Shown piece by piece: positions 26,361 to 36,902 of a stretch of DNA of 64,000 nt. Position 1 is the stretch's first letter, and the number at the start of each line of letters is the position of its first letter. The stretch comes from Loripinus fragilis (taxonomy: Eukaryota > Mollusca > Bivalvia > Lucinida > Lucinidae). The position numbers and the translations under genes were made by a program. The stretch spans positions 1,550,001-1,614,000 of the forward strand of contig CAXHUL010000250.1 of assembly GCA_964019695.1 (NCBI GenBank). The letters run 5' to 3'. Under the pieces are notes generated by a model, which was not told the DNA's origin, searched no databases, and was given only the letters and a program-made list of their open reading frames with translations.

Positions 26361-26475
26361 TTTCTTATTTCTCAACCAAAACATGTGTTGTGGGTACTCA
26401 AAAGAACAGTCTCAATGAGACAGTTCTTTTGAGCACTCAAAACATATGTTAAAACTGATGGGTAAGAAAATATTT
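26361..26475. repeat. Hairpin element, 'ACATGTGTT' family, copy 1
   Basis: 'tttcttatttctcaaccaaa' and 'acatgtgttgtgggtactca' are matched on the other arm by 'gagcactcaaaacatatgtt' and 'gggtaagaaaat'. The central stem is 'aaaagaacagtctca' against 'tgagacagttctttt'. The whole 115 bp can fold. Other copies: 26620, 37001, 62678. Confidence 0.85.
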
Positions 26476-26619
26476 ATATCTTTATGCTGAAATTTTTTGT
26501 CTATCTAAACCTGTGCCTCTTCTCAATGTAAAGTGGTTTGCAGGGTCTGTTTTGCTTGGACCAGATCATGGATGTCCCAGGTCTATAGATATAAGTGCAT
26601 ACATGTACTTGAAAATTTA

Positions 26620-26732
26620 TTTTCTTATTTCCTAACCAAAACATATGCTGGGGGGTTCTCAAAAGAATTGTCTCATAACAGTTCTTTTGATTACCTAGAA
26701 GAAATGTAAAAAGTAATAGATAAGAAAATATT
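26620..26732. repeat. Hairpin element, 'ACATGTGTT' family, copy 2
   Basis: Same layout as copy 1 with more substitutions: 'tttcttatttcctaaccaaa', 'aaaagaattgtctcataaca', 'gttcttttgattacc', 'agataagaaaata'. Confidence 0.75.
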
Positions 26733-27260
26733 CACAATTTTACGCTCCAGAAGTTTGTTTATCATAATCTCCAGCAATGTATGCCCACTTGGTAACCAGT
26801 AGGTCATAGGTTTGATCCAACTGTCAGGCACTGTTCTTTCAAAGTAATTGATCATGAAATATTTTCTATTAAAATTCTGTCATTCTTTGTTAAAATAAGA
26901 TAGTTTGGCTCAGTTCAAACACAAAATTAAACGGAGGCAAACTAATATAGCATCCAATTGAAATGTACTGAAAAAATTTACTTATTTGAGAAAATTTCAG
27001 TGCATGTAATCTACAAATTTACACTAATTTTTAGGATTTCAATGTTGGGCAAAGTATACAATTGATACCCTATCATCATATAGCTACTAGAATGCCCAGT
27101 TTCTAATCATGGACAACTCTCCATGAGTTGTCCATGATTAAAAAACATCAATCAAGTATTTGGTCTCTGTGTTACAAACTGTGACTGCAAGATTAAAATC
27201 GCGACACTAAAATCCTAAATATATAATGTGAATTTCTTAAAAGGAAACACATGTATTTAT
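26733..27260. other. Intergenic sequence, possible SINE scrap
   Basis: 'gtaggtcataggtttgatcc' near 26800 resembles a decayed B box but no A box is convincing. A small palindrome at about 27110-27142 ('catggacaactctccatgag' / 'ttgtccatgatt'). Nothing else. Confidence 0.35.
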
Positions 27261-28020
27261 GTCTCCCCCCCCCCCTCCCCTGGAAGGATGGGAGACATAT
27301 TGTTAATCCCTTGCTTCTGTCTGTCTGTCCTTCCATCTGTCCATCACAAAATCAATGCGCTCTATAACTTGATAACCGTTAGAGATATTTCAGCAAAACT
27401 TCATACATTTGTAAAACACATTCACACGAGTCATGCACAAGAACCATTAACTCATCCATGTTTATTTTTACAATTATTTTCCTTGTAGTATAACTAAATG
27501 CATTTTTTGTTCGCTCTGTTAATTGCTAGAGCACAATGAGACAATGTGTCATGTACAAGAATCAAAACTCTGATTTGGATATTTTTGGAGTTATTTCCCT
27601 TTGATCATTTCCAATGCTATTTTTTGTCCGCTCTGTAACTTGATATCAGTAAGAGGTATTTCAGTGAAACTTCATACATTTGTAAAGTACATTCAGACAA
27701 ACGGGAGCGCAGTGGCTCAGTGGTAGCTTGCTTCACTCAAGACCGAGGGGCCAGGGGTTCGAGCCTCACCAGTGTTACTGCGTTGTGTCCTTGAGCAAGA
27801 ACATTTATCCTAGCTTAGTACTGGTTCAACCAAGGAAGACCCGTCCCTTAATTACTGAAAGATTGTTGATGGGACGTAAAGACAAACAAACATTCAGACA
27901 ACGGGTCATGCACAAGAAACCATAACTCTTGCATGTATATTTTTCAAATTATTCCCCTTGTAACATAACTAAATGCAATTTTGTGGGGGGGGGGTTTTAT
28001 TCCTCAAAGGGGGAGACATT
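27261..28020 (+). mobile_element. Element with 'gtctccccc' / 'gggggagac' tips, interrupted by a SINE
   Basis: Starts 'gtctcccccccccccctccc' and ends 'aaagggggagacattg', so tips are inverted. Internal units share 'atttcagcaaaacttcatac', 'atttgtaaaacacattcaca' and 'gtcatgcacaagaa'. The SINE at 27701-27889 is inserted inside one unit. Confidence 0.65.
27701..27889 (+). mobile_element. tRNA-derived SINE with 12-bp target-site duplication
   Basis: Head 'gggagcgcagtggctcagtg' contains a good A box (TGGCTCAGTGG) and 'aggggttcgagcctc' is a good B box. A body with 'ttgtgtccttgagcaagaac' and a tail of 'gacaaacaaac' follow. It is flanked by ACATTCAGACAA at 27689-27700 and 27890-27901, a typical target-primed insertion. 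The intact promoter boxes suggest a fairly young copy. Confidence 0.9.
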
Positions 28021-28183
28021 GTTTTTTTTTGTAGAAAAACTATTTAGTTTCTCATATATTTTTCTTGAATCAGTTAATTTTATGTATCTTTTTGTAATTA
28101 TTATGTTTTTAAATGACTTAATAATATGAATTGATATTTGTGAAATCTGTGTTCATATACAGTTAATATAAACCTTTATTTTG

Positions 28184-29410
28184 ATGCCCCCAAAGGAACT
28201 TTTAGAGGCATATAGTAATGTCTGTCCTTCCGCCCGTCAGTCTGTCCCTCTTGCTTCTTATACAGTGCATATCTCCTATGTTCTTTGAGATAGGAATTCC
28301 ATATTTGGTATGTGGAGGCATCTTGGGATGGGGGAGTGTGTCGTACTATTTTCCGGTCAATCTGACCTTGACCTCTGACCTAGTTTTTAGAATAATCATG
28401 TCAGGAGCATATCTCAAATATCATTTTGAGGTAGGAATCCCAAATTTGATGTGTACATGCATCTTGGGATGACAGTCAGTGTGTTGCCTGCAATCCTTGG
28501 ATTGCTGTGACCTTGACCTTTTACCTAGTTTCTAGAATCTACATTGAGTCTGGTGCATATCTCTTATATTTGAGGTATTGATTACAAACTTGGTGTTGGA
28601 ATGCATCTTGGGATGGCAGAGTGTTGTGTACCATTTTTGGGTCACTGTGACCTTGACCTCTGACCTATTTTTTAGAATTTTGATGTCCAGAGCATATCTA
28701 TTGTATAGTTTGATATAGGAATACCAAATTTGGCGTGTGGATGCATCTTGGGATGGTGGAATGTCAAGTATCAATATCAGGTCACTGTGACATTGACCTT
28801 CACCTCTGACCTAGTTTTTAGAATAATTGTGTCCAGAGCATATCTCTTATATTATTTGAGGTAGGAATCCCCAATTTGTTGTGTGGGTGCATCTTGGGAT
28901 GGTGAAGTGTCACATACCATTTTAGGGTGACTGTGACCTTGACCTCTCTGACATAATTTTTAGAATAGTTGTGTGTGGAGCATATCTTTTATATTATTGG
29001 GCTTGCGGATGTGTTTTAGTATGATGAAGTGTCATGTAGTACCTTGGGACATTGTGACCTTGACCTCTGACCTAGTTTTTAGAATCCATATGGAGCAATG
29101 CATGGAACATATCTCCTATATTCTTTGAGATAGGAATCACAAAATTGATGATTCGATGCATCTCGGGATGGGGGGGCGTCACATACCATTTTTGGGCACT
29201 GTGACCTTGACCTATGACCTAGCTTCTAGAGTAATCTTGTCTGGAGCATATCTCCTATATTATTTGAGTTAGGTATCCTGAATTTGGTGTGTGGATTCAT
29301 CTTCGGATGGCTAAGTGGTGCATGCCATTTTGTAAAACTCTGATTTTGATGATGACTTCTAACCTCATTCCTCAAATGTATTTATGCTTGACCAATTTCT
29401 TTGGGGGCAT
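28184..29410 (+). mobile_element. 'atgcccccaaagg' element with repeated TGACCTTGACCT motifs
   Basis: Starts 'atgcccccaaaggaactttt' and ends 'accaatttctttgggggcat': inverted tips of about 14 bp. The interior has seven units near 130-170 bp with 'gcatcttgggatgg', 'agcatatctc', 'aggaatcc' and 'ctgtgaccttgacctctgac'. No coding content. The partial copy at 57927-58080 belongs to a related family. Confidence 0.75.
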
Positions 29411-29772
29411 TTGTCACATTTCTGTGACATGTCTTATTTAGGATTCAAAAAACATTTTAGCACCATTAGATCTACCTCTTAAAGGCTGTTGTAATGATCC
29501 CCTTTATTATATATGGGGCATAAATGAGAGAAAACTATCTCAATTTTTCATGTAAAAAACATGACATTGTTAACAAAATTGTAATTAAGATAATGATGGA
29601 AGTTTTCTGCTGTACATACATGGATAGGAAACTTCATAAACAGTGGCTCTAATAAGGAAATCTTTCCCATTCTGTATATGGAGGAAGAAAAAAAAATGGC
29701 CTAAAACCGTAAGTTTTTAAACCGCTATGGTCCTTCAACTTCTTATATCTAAGCTGATGCGAGCTGCAAGTG
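29411..29772. other. Sequence with no recognised feature
   Basis: AT-rich spacer between the preceding element and the 1.8-kb tandem duplication. Nothing recognised. Confidence 0.4.
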
Positions 29773-31561
29773 GTACAGTTTGTCTGAATCATTTTTACAG
29801 TAAGGTATATGAAGGTTGTTTAACTCACAACAAAAACAATTCAGATAAAACTGCTCACGATTTGCAGCTGTCATCAGCTTTGGTTAGAAGTTGAAAAACC
29901 AGAGTGGAGCACTACATTCTCCTTTTCAAGCTATTTTACACGATAAAAGAAACATTTTTTTGGTTTTCAGGTGATTTTTTAGCCTCCTTATACAGAACTG
30001 CCAGCTCTGTTTATGAAGTTTCATACCCGTGATAATAAGTGTATTGTTTCATGAAAACCTATATAAATACTATGTTCTATTATTTGAGTTGCTGTATTAT
30101 TTACAAATGCATTAATTTTTATACATCTTAGAACTGAAATATGCAGCAGTCACCAAAAAAGTTCAATACTTTGCACATAGAAATCTGGTAAAATGTTTTA
30201 CATAGGAAGGAAGATAGCAATGATAAGGAATCCATACAATCCAATACCACACGATACTCCAGACATCATAAGGATATGTGGCAACAACACAAGTTAGCAA
30301 AACTGGATAGTAAGGTATGCTATGATGGCAAAAAATGAAGAAATAATTTTACATCTGGCATTTTTACTTTTCCAATTATATATAGGCCTCAACAAGATAA
30401 AACCTGTCGTCATGGTTTTGGACCATCAAAGGCAATTACCAGCTTGCTCACCACACAGTCTGATCAGGGCCTTTGTTAATTTTCGCTTATTTGATAGCAT
30501 ATCTAAACTTGCTGCGATTGAAATTTTAAGTTCTAGTTAGTCCCTGCATGTAGTTGGGAGACTGGTTTGATGCTCCCTTTGTCCGAAACCCCGAAGTCTG
30601 GCTTGTTTATTTGAGGCCTGTAAACTTATATGTATTTAATTTCTCATTTACCCTTTCTTGCTTGGAATAATAATATGTACATGTATCTTGACACGGGAAT
30701 GTGTCACAAACAAGATGGCAACTCTTGTTTTATTACTTTGCAAATTATCTGCCCTTTTGAATTATTTCCTCATTTATCTTTCCCTTAATTATGGAGTCTA
30801 CACTGTGAGGGACAGCACATTCGCCAAATATTCACTACAGTGTAAGGCCATCCTTAAAAATATATTTGTTTGCTGTGCTCCTACCCATCAATCTCAGTTT
30901 GGGTAGGAAGTAGGTATTTTTTTTAGAAATACAGCATAATTTTATGACCTTCTTACTATCACTTTTAGAGGTCTACAAATGCTGTACATGTATATAAGGT
31001 AAGAATGCATATAATAAGAGTCTCTGTAACATTTCTTCAATTAAAATCGTGTTTTAGTCATTTTAAAGAAGTATTTGTTAAAAGCATTTAGAGTAAAAAT
31101 TAAAAAAAAAAAAAAGATTCTCAGAAAGGCAAAAAAAATTTTTGGGTAGGCCTGTTTTGGGTGGGTAGGTAGGAACATGGCAAACCAACATTTTTTTAAG
31201 GTTGGCCTAAACAAGATTTTCTGAGATCTATTCGCAGCATAATTGCAGCTTGTTCGCAGGATATTCACAATTATTGTTCGCAACATATTCGCAACAGCGA
31301 TTTTTCCTTTTATTTAAAATATTCGCAGAATATTCGCAGAATATTCGCAGAATATTCTCTGCATATTTAATTAACATATTTAAATGAATGTTCGCCACAT
31401 ATTCGCAGAATATTCGCAGGCTGTTAACTATAAGTATTCGCTGCAGACCTAATTTGCATGTGAAAAATGACCATCTCGCGAATATTTCGCGAATACTGGT
31501 CTGCCATATATGGTTATGTTTACCGATTATTCGCAGAGTATTCGCTAGTTGTTCGCCAAAA
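29773..31561 (+). repeat. Tandem duplication of about 1.8 kb, copy 1
   Basis: Runs from 'cagtttgtctgaatcatttt' to 'ttcgctagttgttcgcc' and matches 31573-33003 in the same order: 'catgataataagtgt' block, 'acctgtcgtcatggttttgg', 'aaaccccgaagtctggcttg', 'acaagattttctgagatc', then many 'attcgcag' motifs. It contains 366 extra bases at 30841-31206. Parts (30390-30610) are themselves an older inverted-repeat element. No exon was identified. Confidence 0.8.
30841..31206. mobile_element. Inverted-repeat element inserted in copy 1 of the duplication
   Basis: Left end 'taaggccatccttaaaaata' and 'tgctgtgctcctaccca' match the inverse of the right end 'gggtaggtaggaacatggca' and 'tttttaaggttggcctaa' over about 48 bp. 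The block is absent from the corresponding place in copy 2 (near 32658), so it inserted after the duplication, or was lost precisely. A related end is at 38512-38707. Confidence 0.75.
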
Positions 31562-31572
31562 TAAGATACAAA

Positions 31573-33003
31573 TTGTACGGTTTGTCTGAATCCTTTCTGT
31601 ATAGTTAGGTACATGAAGGTTGTTTATCATTCAGATTAAACTGCTCACTATTTGCATCTGTCATCAGCTTGGGTTAGCAGTTGCAAGACCAGAGCGAATC
31701 ACTACATTCTCCTTTTTTAGCTATTTAACCTGATAAAAGAAATATTTTTGGGGTTTTCATGTGATTTTTTAGCCTCCATATACAGAACCGCAAGCTCTGT
31801 TTATGAAGTTTCATACCCGTGATAATAAGTGTTTTGTTAGAAATACTCTGTTCTATTATTTGAGTTGCTGTATTATTTACAAATGCATTAATTTTTATAC
31901 ATCTTATAACTGAAAATGATATATTGGTCTATACCTATGCAGCAGTCACCAAAAAAGTTCAATACTTCGCACATAGAAATCTGGTAAAATGTTTTACATA
32001 GAAAGGAAGATAGCGATGATAAGGAATCCATACAATCCAGTACCTCACGATACTCCAAACATCATAAGGAATGTGACAAGAACACAAGTTAGCAAAACTG
32101 GATAGTAAGGTATGCTATGATGGCAAAAAAAGAAGAAATAATTTTACATCTGGCATTTTTACTATAGGCCTCAACAAGAGAAAACCTGTCATCATGGTTT
32201 TGGACCTTCAAAGGCAATTACTGGCATGCACATCCACGCAGTCTGATCAGGGCCTTTGTTACTATTCACTTATCTGATAGTGTGTCCAAACTTGCTGCAA
32301 GTGAAATATTAAGTTCTAGTTAGTCCCTGCATGTAGCTGGGAGGCTGGTTTGATGCTCCCTTTGTCATAAACCCTTAAGTCTGGCTTGTTTATTTGAGGC
32401 CTGTAAACTTATATGTAGTTAGTCCTAGGTGTTTTGTTTGTGGGGGGAGGGGGGCTAGATTTCTCATTCACCCCATCTAGCTTGTAATAATAATATGTAC
32501 ATGTATCTGGACAGGAGAATGTGTCACAAACAAGATGGAGAACTCTTGTTTTATTACTTTGCAAATTACCTGAACTTTTTAATTATTGCCTCATTATCTT
32601 TTCCTTAATTATGGAGTTTACACTAAGGGGACAGAACATTCGCCAAATATTCCCTACAGCAGAAACAAGATTTTCTGAGATCATATTTGCAGCATAATCG
32701 CGGCTTGTTCGCAGGCTATTCACAATTATTGTTCCATACATATTTGCTACAGCTATTTTTACTTTTAATTAAAATGTTCGCAGAATATTCGCAGAATGAG
32801 CGTAGTATATTCGCAGCATATTTAATCAACAGATTTAAATGCATGTTCGCGGAATATTCGCGGAAGTGTTCGCGGCAGACCTAATTTGCATGTGAAAAGT
32901 GATCATCTCGCGAACATTCCGCGAATACTGGTCAGCCATATAAGGTTATGTTTACCAAGCAATCGCAGAGTATTCGCAGAGTATTCGCTAGCTGTTCGCA
33001 AAA
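31573..33003 (+). repeat. Tandem duplication of about 1.8 kb, copy 2
   Basis: Direct copy of 29773-31561 without the inserted element, plus small length changes (for example a G-rich insertion near 32440). It ends in the 'attcgcagagtattcgc' region and is followed within 40 bp by the 139-bp exon array. Confidence 0.8.
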
Positions 33004-33040
33004 ATTGTTTGCGGCAGTGCATTTTTTTCCGTAAGGGTGA

Positions 33041-34475
33041 GGAGCCACTCCACCTACAATCTTATTATTATTTGTAATGTTTCAGACCCTGGTATGGCTA
33101 TGGACATGGAACTATGTATCACTGGTCCAGGACCTGGCAAGATAGATCATACCCTGTACTGTCATGTGATGAACCTTGAGGAACCACTACACCAACAATC
33201 TTATTATTATTTGTAATGTTTCAGACCCAGGTATGGCTATGGACATGGAACTATGTATCACTGGTCCAGAACCAGGGAAGATAGATCATACCCTGTACTG
33301 TCATGTGATGAACCTTGAGGAACCACTCCACCTACAATCTTGTTATTATTTGAAATGTTTCAGATCCTGGCATGGCTATGGATATGGAACTATGTATCAC
33401 TGGTCCAGAACCAGGGAAGATAGATCATACCCTGTACTGTCATATGATGAACCTTGAGGAGCCACTCCACCTACAATCTTATTATTATTTGTAATGTTTC
33501 AGACCCAGGTATGGCTATGGACATGGAACTATGTATCACTGGTCCAGAACCAGTGAAGATAGATCATACCCTGTACTGTCATGTGATGAACCTTGAGGAA
33601 CCACTCCACCTACAATCTTGTTATTATTTGAAATGTTTCAGATCCTGGCATGGCTATGGATATGGAACTATGTATCACTGGTCCAGAACCAGGGAAGATA
33701 GATCATACCCTGTACTGTCATATGATGAACCTTGAGGAGCCACTCCACCTACAATCTTATTATTATTTGTAATGTTTCAGACCCTGGTATGGCTATGGAC
33801 ATGGAACTATGTATCACTGGTCCAGGACCTGGCAAGATAGATCATACCCTGTACTGTCATGTGATGAACCTTGAGGAACCACTACACCAACAATCTTATT
33901 ATTATTTGTAATGTTTCAGACCCAGGTATGGCTATGGACATGGAACTATGTATCACTGGTCCTGAACCAGGGAAGATAGATCATACCCTGTACTGTCATG
34001 TGATGAACCTTGAGGAACCACTCCACCTACAATCTTATTATAATTTGAAATGTTTCAGACCCAGGTATGGCTATGGACATGGAACTATGTATTACTGGTC
34101 CTGGACTCGGGAAGATAGATCATACCCTATACTGTCATGTGATGAACCTTGAGGAACCACTACACCAACAATCTTATTATTATTTGTAATGTTTCAGACC
34201 CTGGTATGGCTATGGACATGGAACTATGTATCACTGGTCCAGAACCAGGGAAGATAGATCATACCCTGTACTGTCATGTGATGAACCTCGAGGAACCACT
34301 ACACCAACAATCTTATTATTATTTGTAATGTTTCAGACCCTGGTATGGCTATGGACATGGAACTATGTATTACTGGTCCTGAACCAGGGAAGATAGATCA
34401 TACCCTATACTGTCATGTGATGAACCTCGAGGAACCACTACACCAACAATCTTATTATTATTTGTAATGTTTCAG
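33041..34475 (+). repeat. 139-bp tandem array: ten extra acceptor-plus-exon copies of gene B exon 1
   Basis: The strings 'ttgtaatgtttcagacc' recur every 139 bp, with exon-like starts at 33086, 33225, 33364, 33503, 33642, 33781, 33920, 34059, 34198 and 34337, before the functional copy at 34476. Each unit contains the pyrimidine tract, AG acceptor and about 100 bp of exon, then goes straight to the next acceptor with no GT donor after the exon. The unit is not a multiple of three, so reading through the array shifts frame. Unit variants recur in blocks (33176-33735 against 33871-34150), indicating later multi-unit duplications. Confidence 0.92.
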
Positions 34476-34606
34476 ACCCTGGTATGGCTATGGACATGGA
34501 ACTATGTATTACTGGTCCTGAACCAGGGAAGATAGATCATACCCTATACTGTCATGCGATGAACCTTGAGGAGCCACTGCACTTACAAGTTCAGGCAGAG
34601 TTTAAG
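34476..34606 (+). CDS. Gene B exon 1 seen here (MSP/ASH-repeat ciliary protein)
   Basis: Acceptor 'gtaatgtttcag' and donor 'TTTAAG|GTACTA'. It begins with two bases (phase 1 entry) and ends in phase 0. It encodes GMAMDMELCITGPEPGKIDH then HAMNLEEPLHLQVQAEFK: the end of one Ig-like beta-sandwich repeat ('LHLQVQAEFKGPE...' leads into the next repeat). It is the only one of eleven tandem copies with a donor. MSP/ASH repeats of this style occur in HYDIN, DLEC1 and CFAP47/65, large axonemal proteins; I cannot choose between them. The upstream exon was not found in the window. Confidence 0.7.
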
Positions 34607-35591
34607 GTACTATTGTTGTATGGCCAATGCTTTTTTCTTTGATCTTTGCTGATGTTTAAATCAGACACCCTAGAAAAAGGAAGAAGGAGGAGCTTAAAAC
34701 CGTACTCTAACTTCCAATTTTAGTTAAACAGCGATGTAGGTGGGAACTTCCTAAACAGCGACAAATTAACCCGTAGGTAAATGTAATATAATTGACAGCT
34801 TAGGCGGGAGGCAGGGAGGAGCCAATGTAAATTTGGTCAGGTGTCAGTAACACATGTTTATTTGCGCCTGCACCATACTACAAGCTAAATAAAGGATTCT
34901 TCCTCGACTTTCTGTTTAAACCGCTCGGTGGGCTATGCCCACCTCGCGTTTTAAACAAGAAAGCCTGGGAAAAGTATCCTTTATTTATTACTTAATCCTT
35001 TATGCACTAATAGATTCTACCTTCCAGTTTGATATAATAAACTTGGGATGGTCCATTTCTGGAGGTGTAGTACCAAAATTGCAACACATACCAAGGAACA
35101 GGTATTTAGAAAGCACTTCATGTTTTTTTAGGCAAAATTGATGAGACATAATAAAGATAAGGATTGGTTATTTCGTATTTAGTTTAGACATTTTGATATT
35201 TTATATCCATATTGACATTAAACAAAGAGATCATCATCATACATATTTATTTTATACAAGCCAGAAATAATCCTCTCCTATGGGTGGGGCCAGTCTAACT
35301 TACCTTCTTTTAAGGTATCCTCAGCAGTTTGAGGGTCTGTGGAATTGCTCATAAAAGGTGAAATGGTGAAAAATAAAAAGTATTCTGGCTTTAAATCTTT
35401 CAAATGCTTTATTTATCCTGCTTATAATTGTTAAATGCCAACAATTTATAAGCAGGATAAATTTCACGCTTAGTTGGGTTGAGCATGAACAAAATTTTGT
35501 AACTTCAGGGCCTGGATCTTTGTTTGTATCTTCTTGAATCCCTATATAATAACATTGCAGCTAAAATCATTGTTGTTGCTTTTAATTTTAG
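34607..35591. other. Gene B intron with a foldback element
   Basis: 34884-34990 is an inverted repeat: 'aataaaggattcttcctcga' with 'ctttctgtttaaa' on the left and 'tttaaacaagaaagcctggg' with 'aaaagtatcctttattt' on the right, around 'ggtgggctatgcccacc'. A second small hairpin at 35418-35460 ('cctgcttataattgttaaat' / 'caatttataagcagg'). Nothing coding is supported. Confidence 0.65.
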
Positions 35592-35750
35592 GGGCCTGAG
35601 ATGTCTATTGATGAGCCTGACATCAACTTTGGCCTGGTGAGACTTGGCCAGACTGTGTCTAAGGAAATTACTGTGAACAACATGTCACAGATCATCACAA
35701 CATGGTCCATTCAAGACAGTCCAGAATTTGCTTCCTCTGAGGATGATATG
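35592..35750 (+). CDS. Gene B exon 2
   Basis: Acceptor 'gcttttaattttag', donor 'GATATG|GTAGGT'; phase 0 on both sides, 53 residues. The start MSIDEPDINFGLVRLGQTV is the usual opening of an MSP/ASH repeat ('x-I-x-FG-x-V-x-x-G-x-x-V'), then EITVNNMSQIITTWSI fits the 'i.l.N.s...l.f.i' strand pattern. The donor-proximal 100 bases and 25 bp of intron are duplicated immediately downstream. Use of the second donor would shift the frame, so the first donor is the likely one. Confidence 0.8.
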
Positions 35751-35900
35751 GTAGGTTCAAGTCTTAGACTTCTGGGACTGTGTCTAAGGAAATTACTGTG
35801 AACAACATGTCTCAGATCATCACAACATGGTCCATTCAAGACAGTCCAGAATTTGCTTCCTCTGAGGATGATATGGTAGGTTTAAGTCTTTGACTTCTGG
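35651..35900 (+). repeat. 125-bp tandem duplication covering the 3' end and donor of gene B exon 2
   Basis: 35651-35775 and 35776-35900 are near identical, from 'gactgtgtctaaggaaatta' through 'gatgatatggtaggt' to 'acttctggga'. The second copy carries a donor after 35875 but no acceptor of its own. Confidence 0.92.
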
Positions 35901-36902
35901 GAGGACTTTTGCTGTCTACTTGAAACCATTATAAACAGTTAGGACCAAGATCAGAATGTCTGGCCTGATCTGGATCAAACTTTTTGTCACTCTGGTAATG
36001 TTTCTGAAAGAATTTCTCTTTAAATTCAATTTTGAAAAAAGAAATCAACAGATGACAAAAAAGAAAGAAAGAAAACGCCTGTTAGATTACCCTGCATGCA
36101 TAGTTATAGCTTTGCTGTATATAGTTGTGTTGCCTGTGACATCATGACTCTGTTGTCGTCGACATCATCAGCATTGGTGTCTAGGACATCACTTTTTGGT
36201 TTCCAATCAATAACTTTTGAAGGGGTGCATCATTTTCATTCAAGTTTATAGAAGGTTAAAGCTTCATAAAATATGTGTCAAGTTTAAATTTGGAGAACAT
36301 CTGCAAAATTTTGACTGAGTTATGGCCCTATTATGACTTAGTTTTTGGCTAAATTTTGGTTTCTAATCAGTAATTTTTGAAGGGATGCACAATTTCATTA
36401 AAATATTACAGAAGGGTTAACACTCATCAAATACAGGTCAAGTTTGAATTTGGAGAGCAACAAAAGTGGCAGGGGACAAAAATTCCACTCATCCGCTAGT
36501 AATTATGAGAGAAATCTAGAAAGGACGAGAAATTCTTCCCAAAGCACTGGTCCTGTAGGACGAATGGTTTGGGAAGAATTACTCATCCTTTCTAATTTCA
36601 CCCTATAATCTGAGGGTGAAACTAGCATTTTCTGAGCATTGACTGTGAAATCTGGGATGCAATTATGAATTTGACTAGATAAATATCATTTTAACAGTGA
36701 TAAAAGGAACTTCATAAGTCATATTATTCCCTTATGTTCTTTTAAAGAACAAGCGCGTGTGTTTGCAGGATGAGTGAAAATAATTAGTCACTCGTCCTGC
36801 AGGACAGTGTAATATTGAAATATTTTTGTTCCCTAAGTAGGAAAAATCATCCAGCATGCAAAGACTAAAGAATTATATATTTGTATTCTGTTTATTTTGC
36901 AG
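35901..36902. other. Gene B intron, hairpins only
   Basis: Two inverted-repeat pieces around 36470-36605 and 36770-36810 ('aggatgagtgaaaataatta' / 'gtcactcgtcctgcagg'). The 36150-36460 stretch resembles the long 'tttgaaggggtgcat' type of dispersed repeat. No exon supported. Confidence 0.5.

Noticed and set aside
33176..34152. Three 93-codon frames that could be a repeated short gene
   Set aside because: Each is two 139-bp units read in two different frames after an ATG that is inside the exon array; gene B's phase analysis supports only the last copy as an exon.
34935..35141. Possible exon 'FDIINLGWSISGG' after 'accttccag'
   Set aside because: It resembles an MSP repeat start, but its exit phase (2) does not fit exon 2, which requires phase 0 from exon 1, and the region has a sequence relative at 62478-62530.
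35876..35900. Second donor of exon 2 as the true one
   Set aside because: It would extend the exon by 125 bp, shift the frame and hit a stop.
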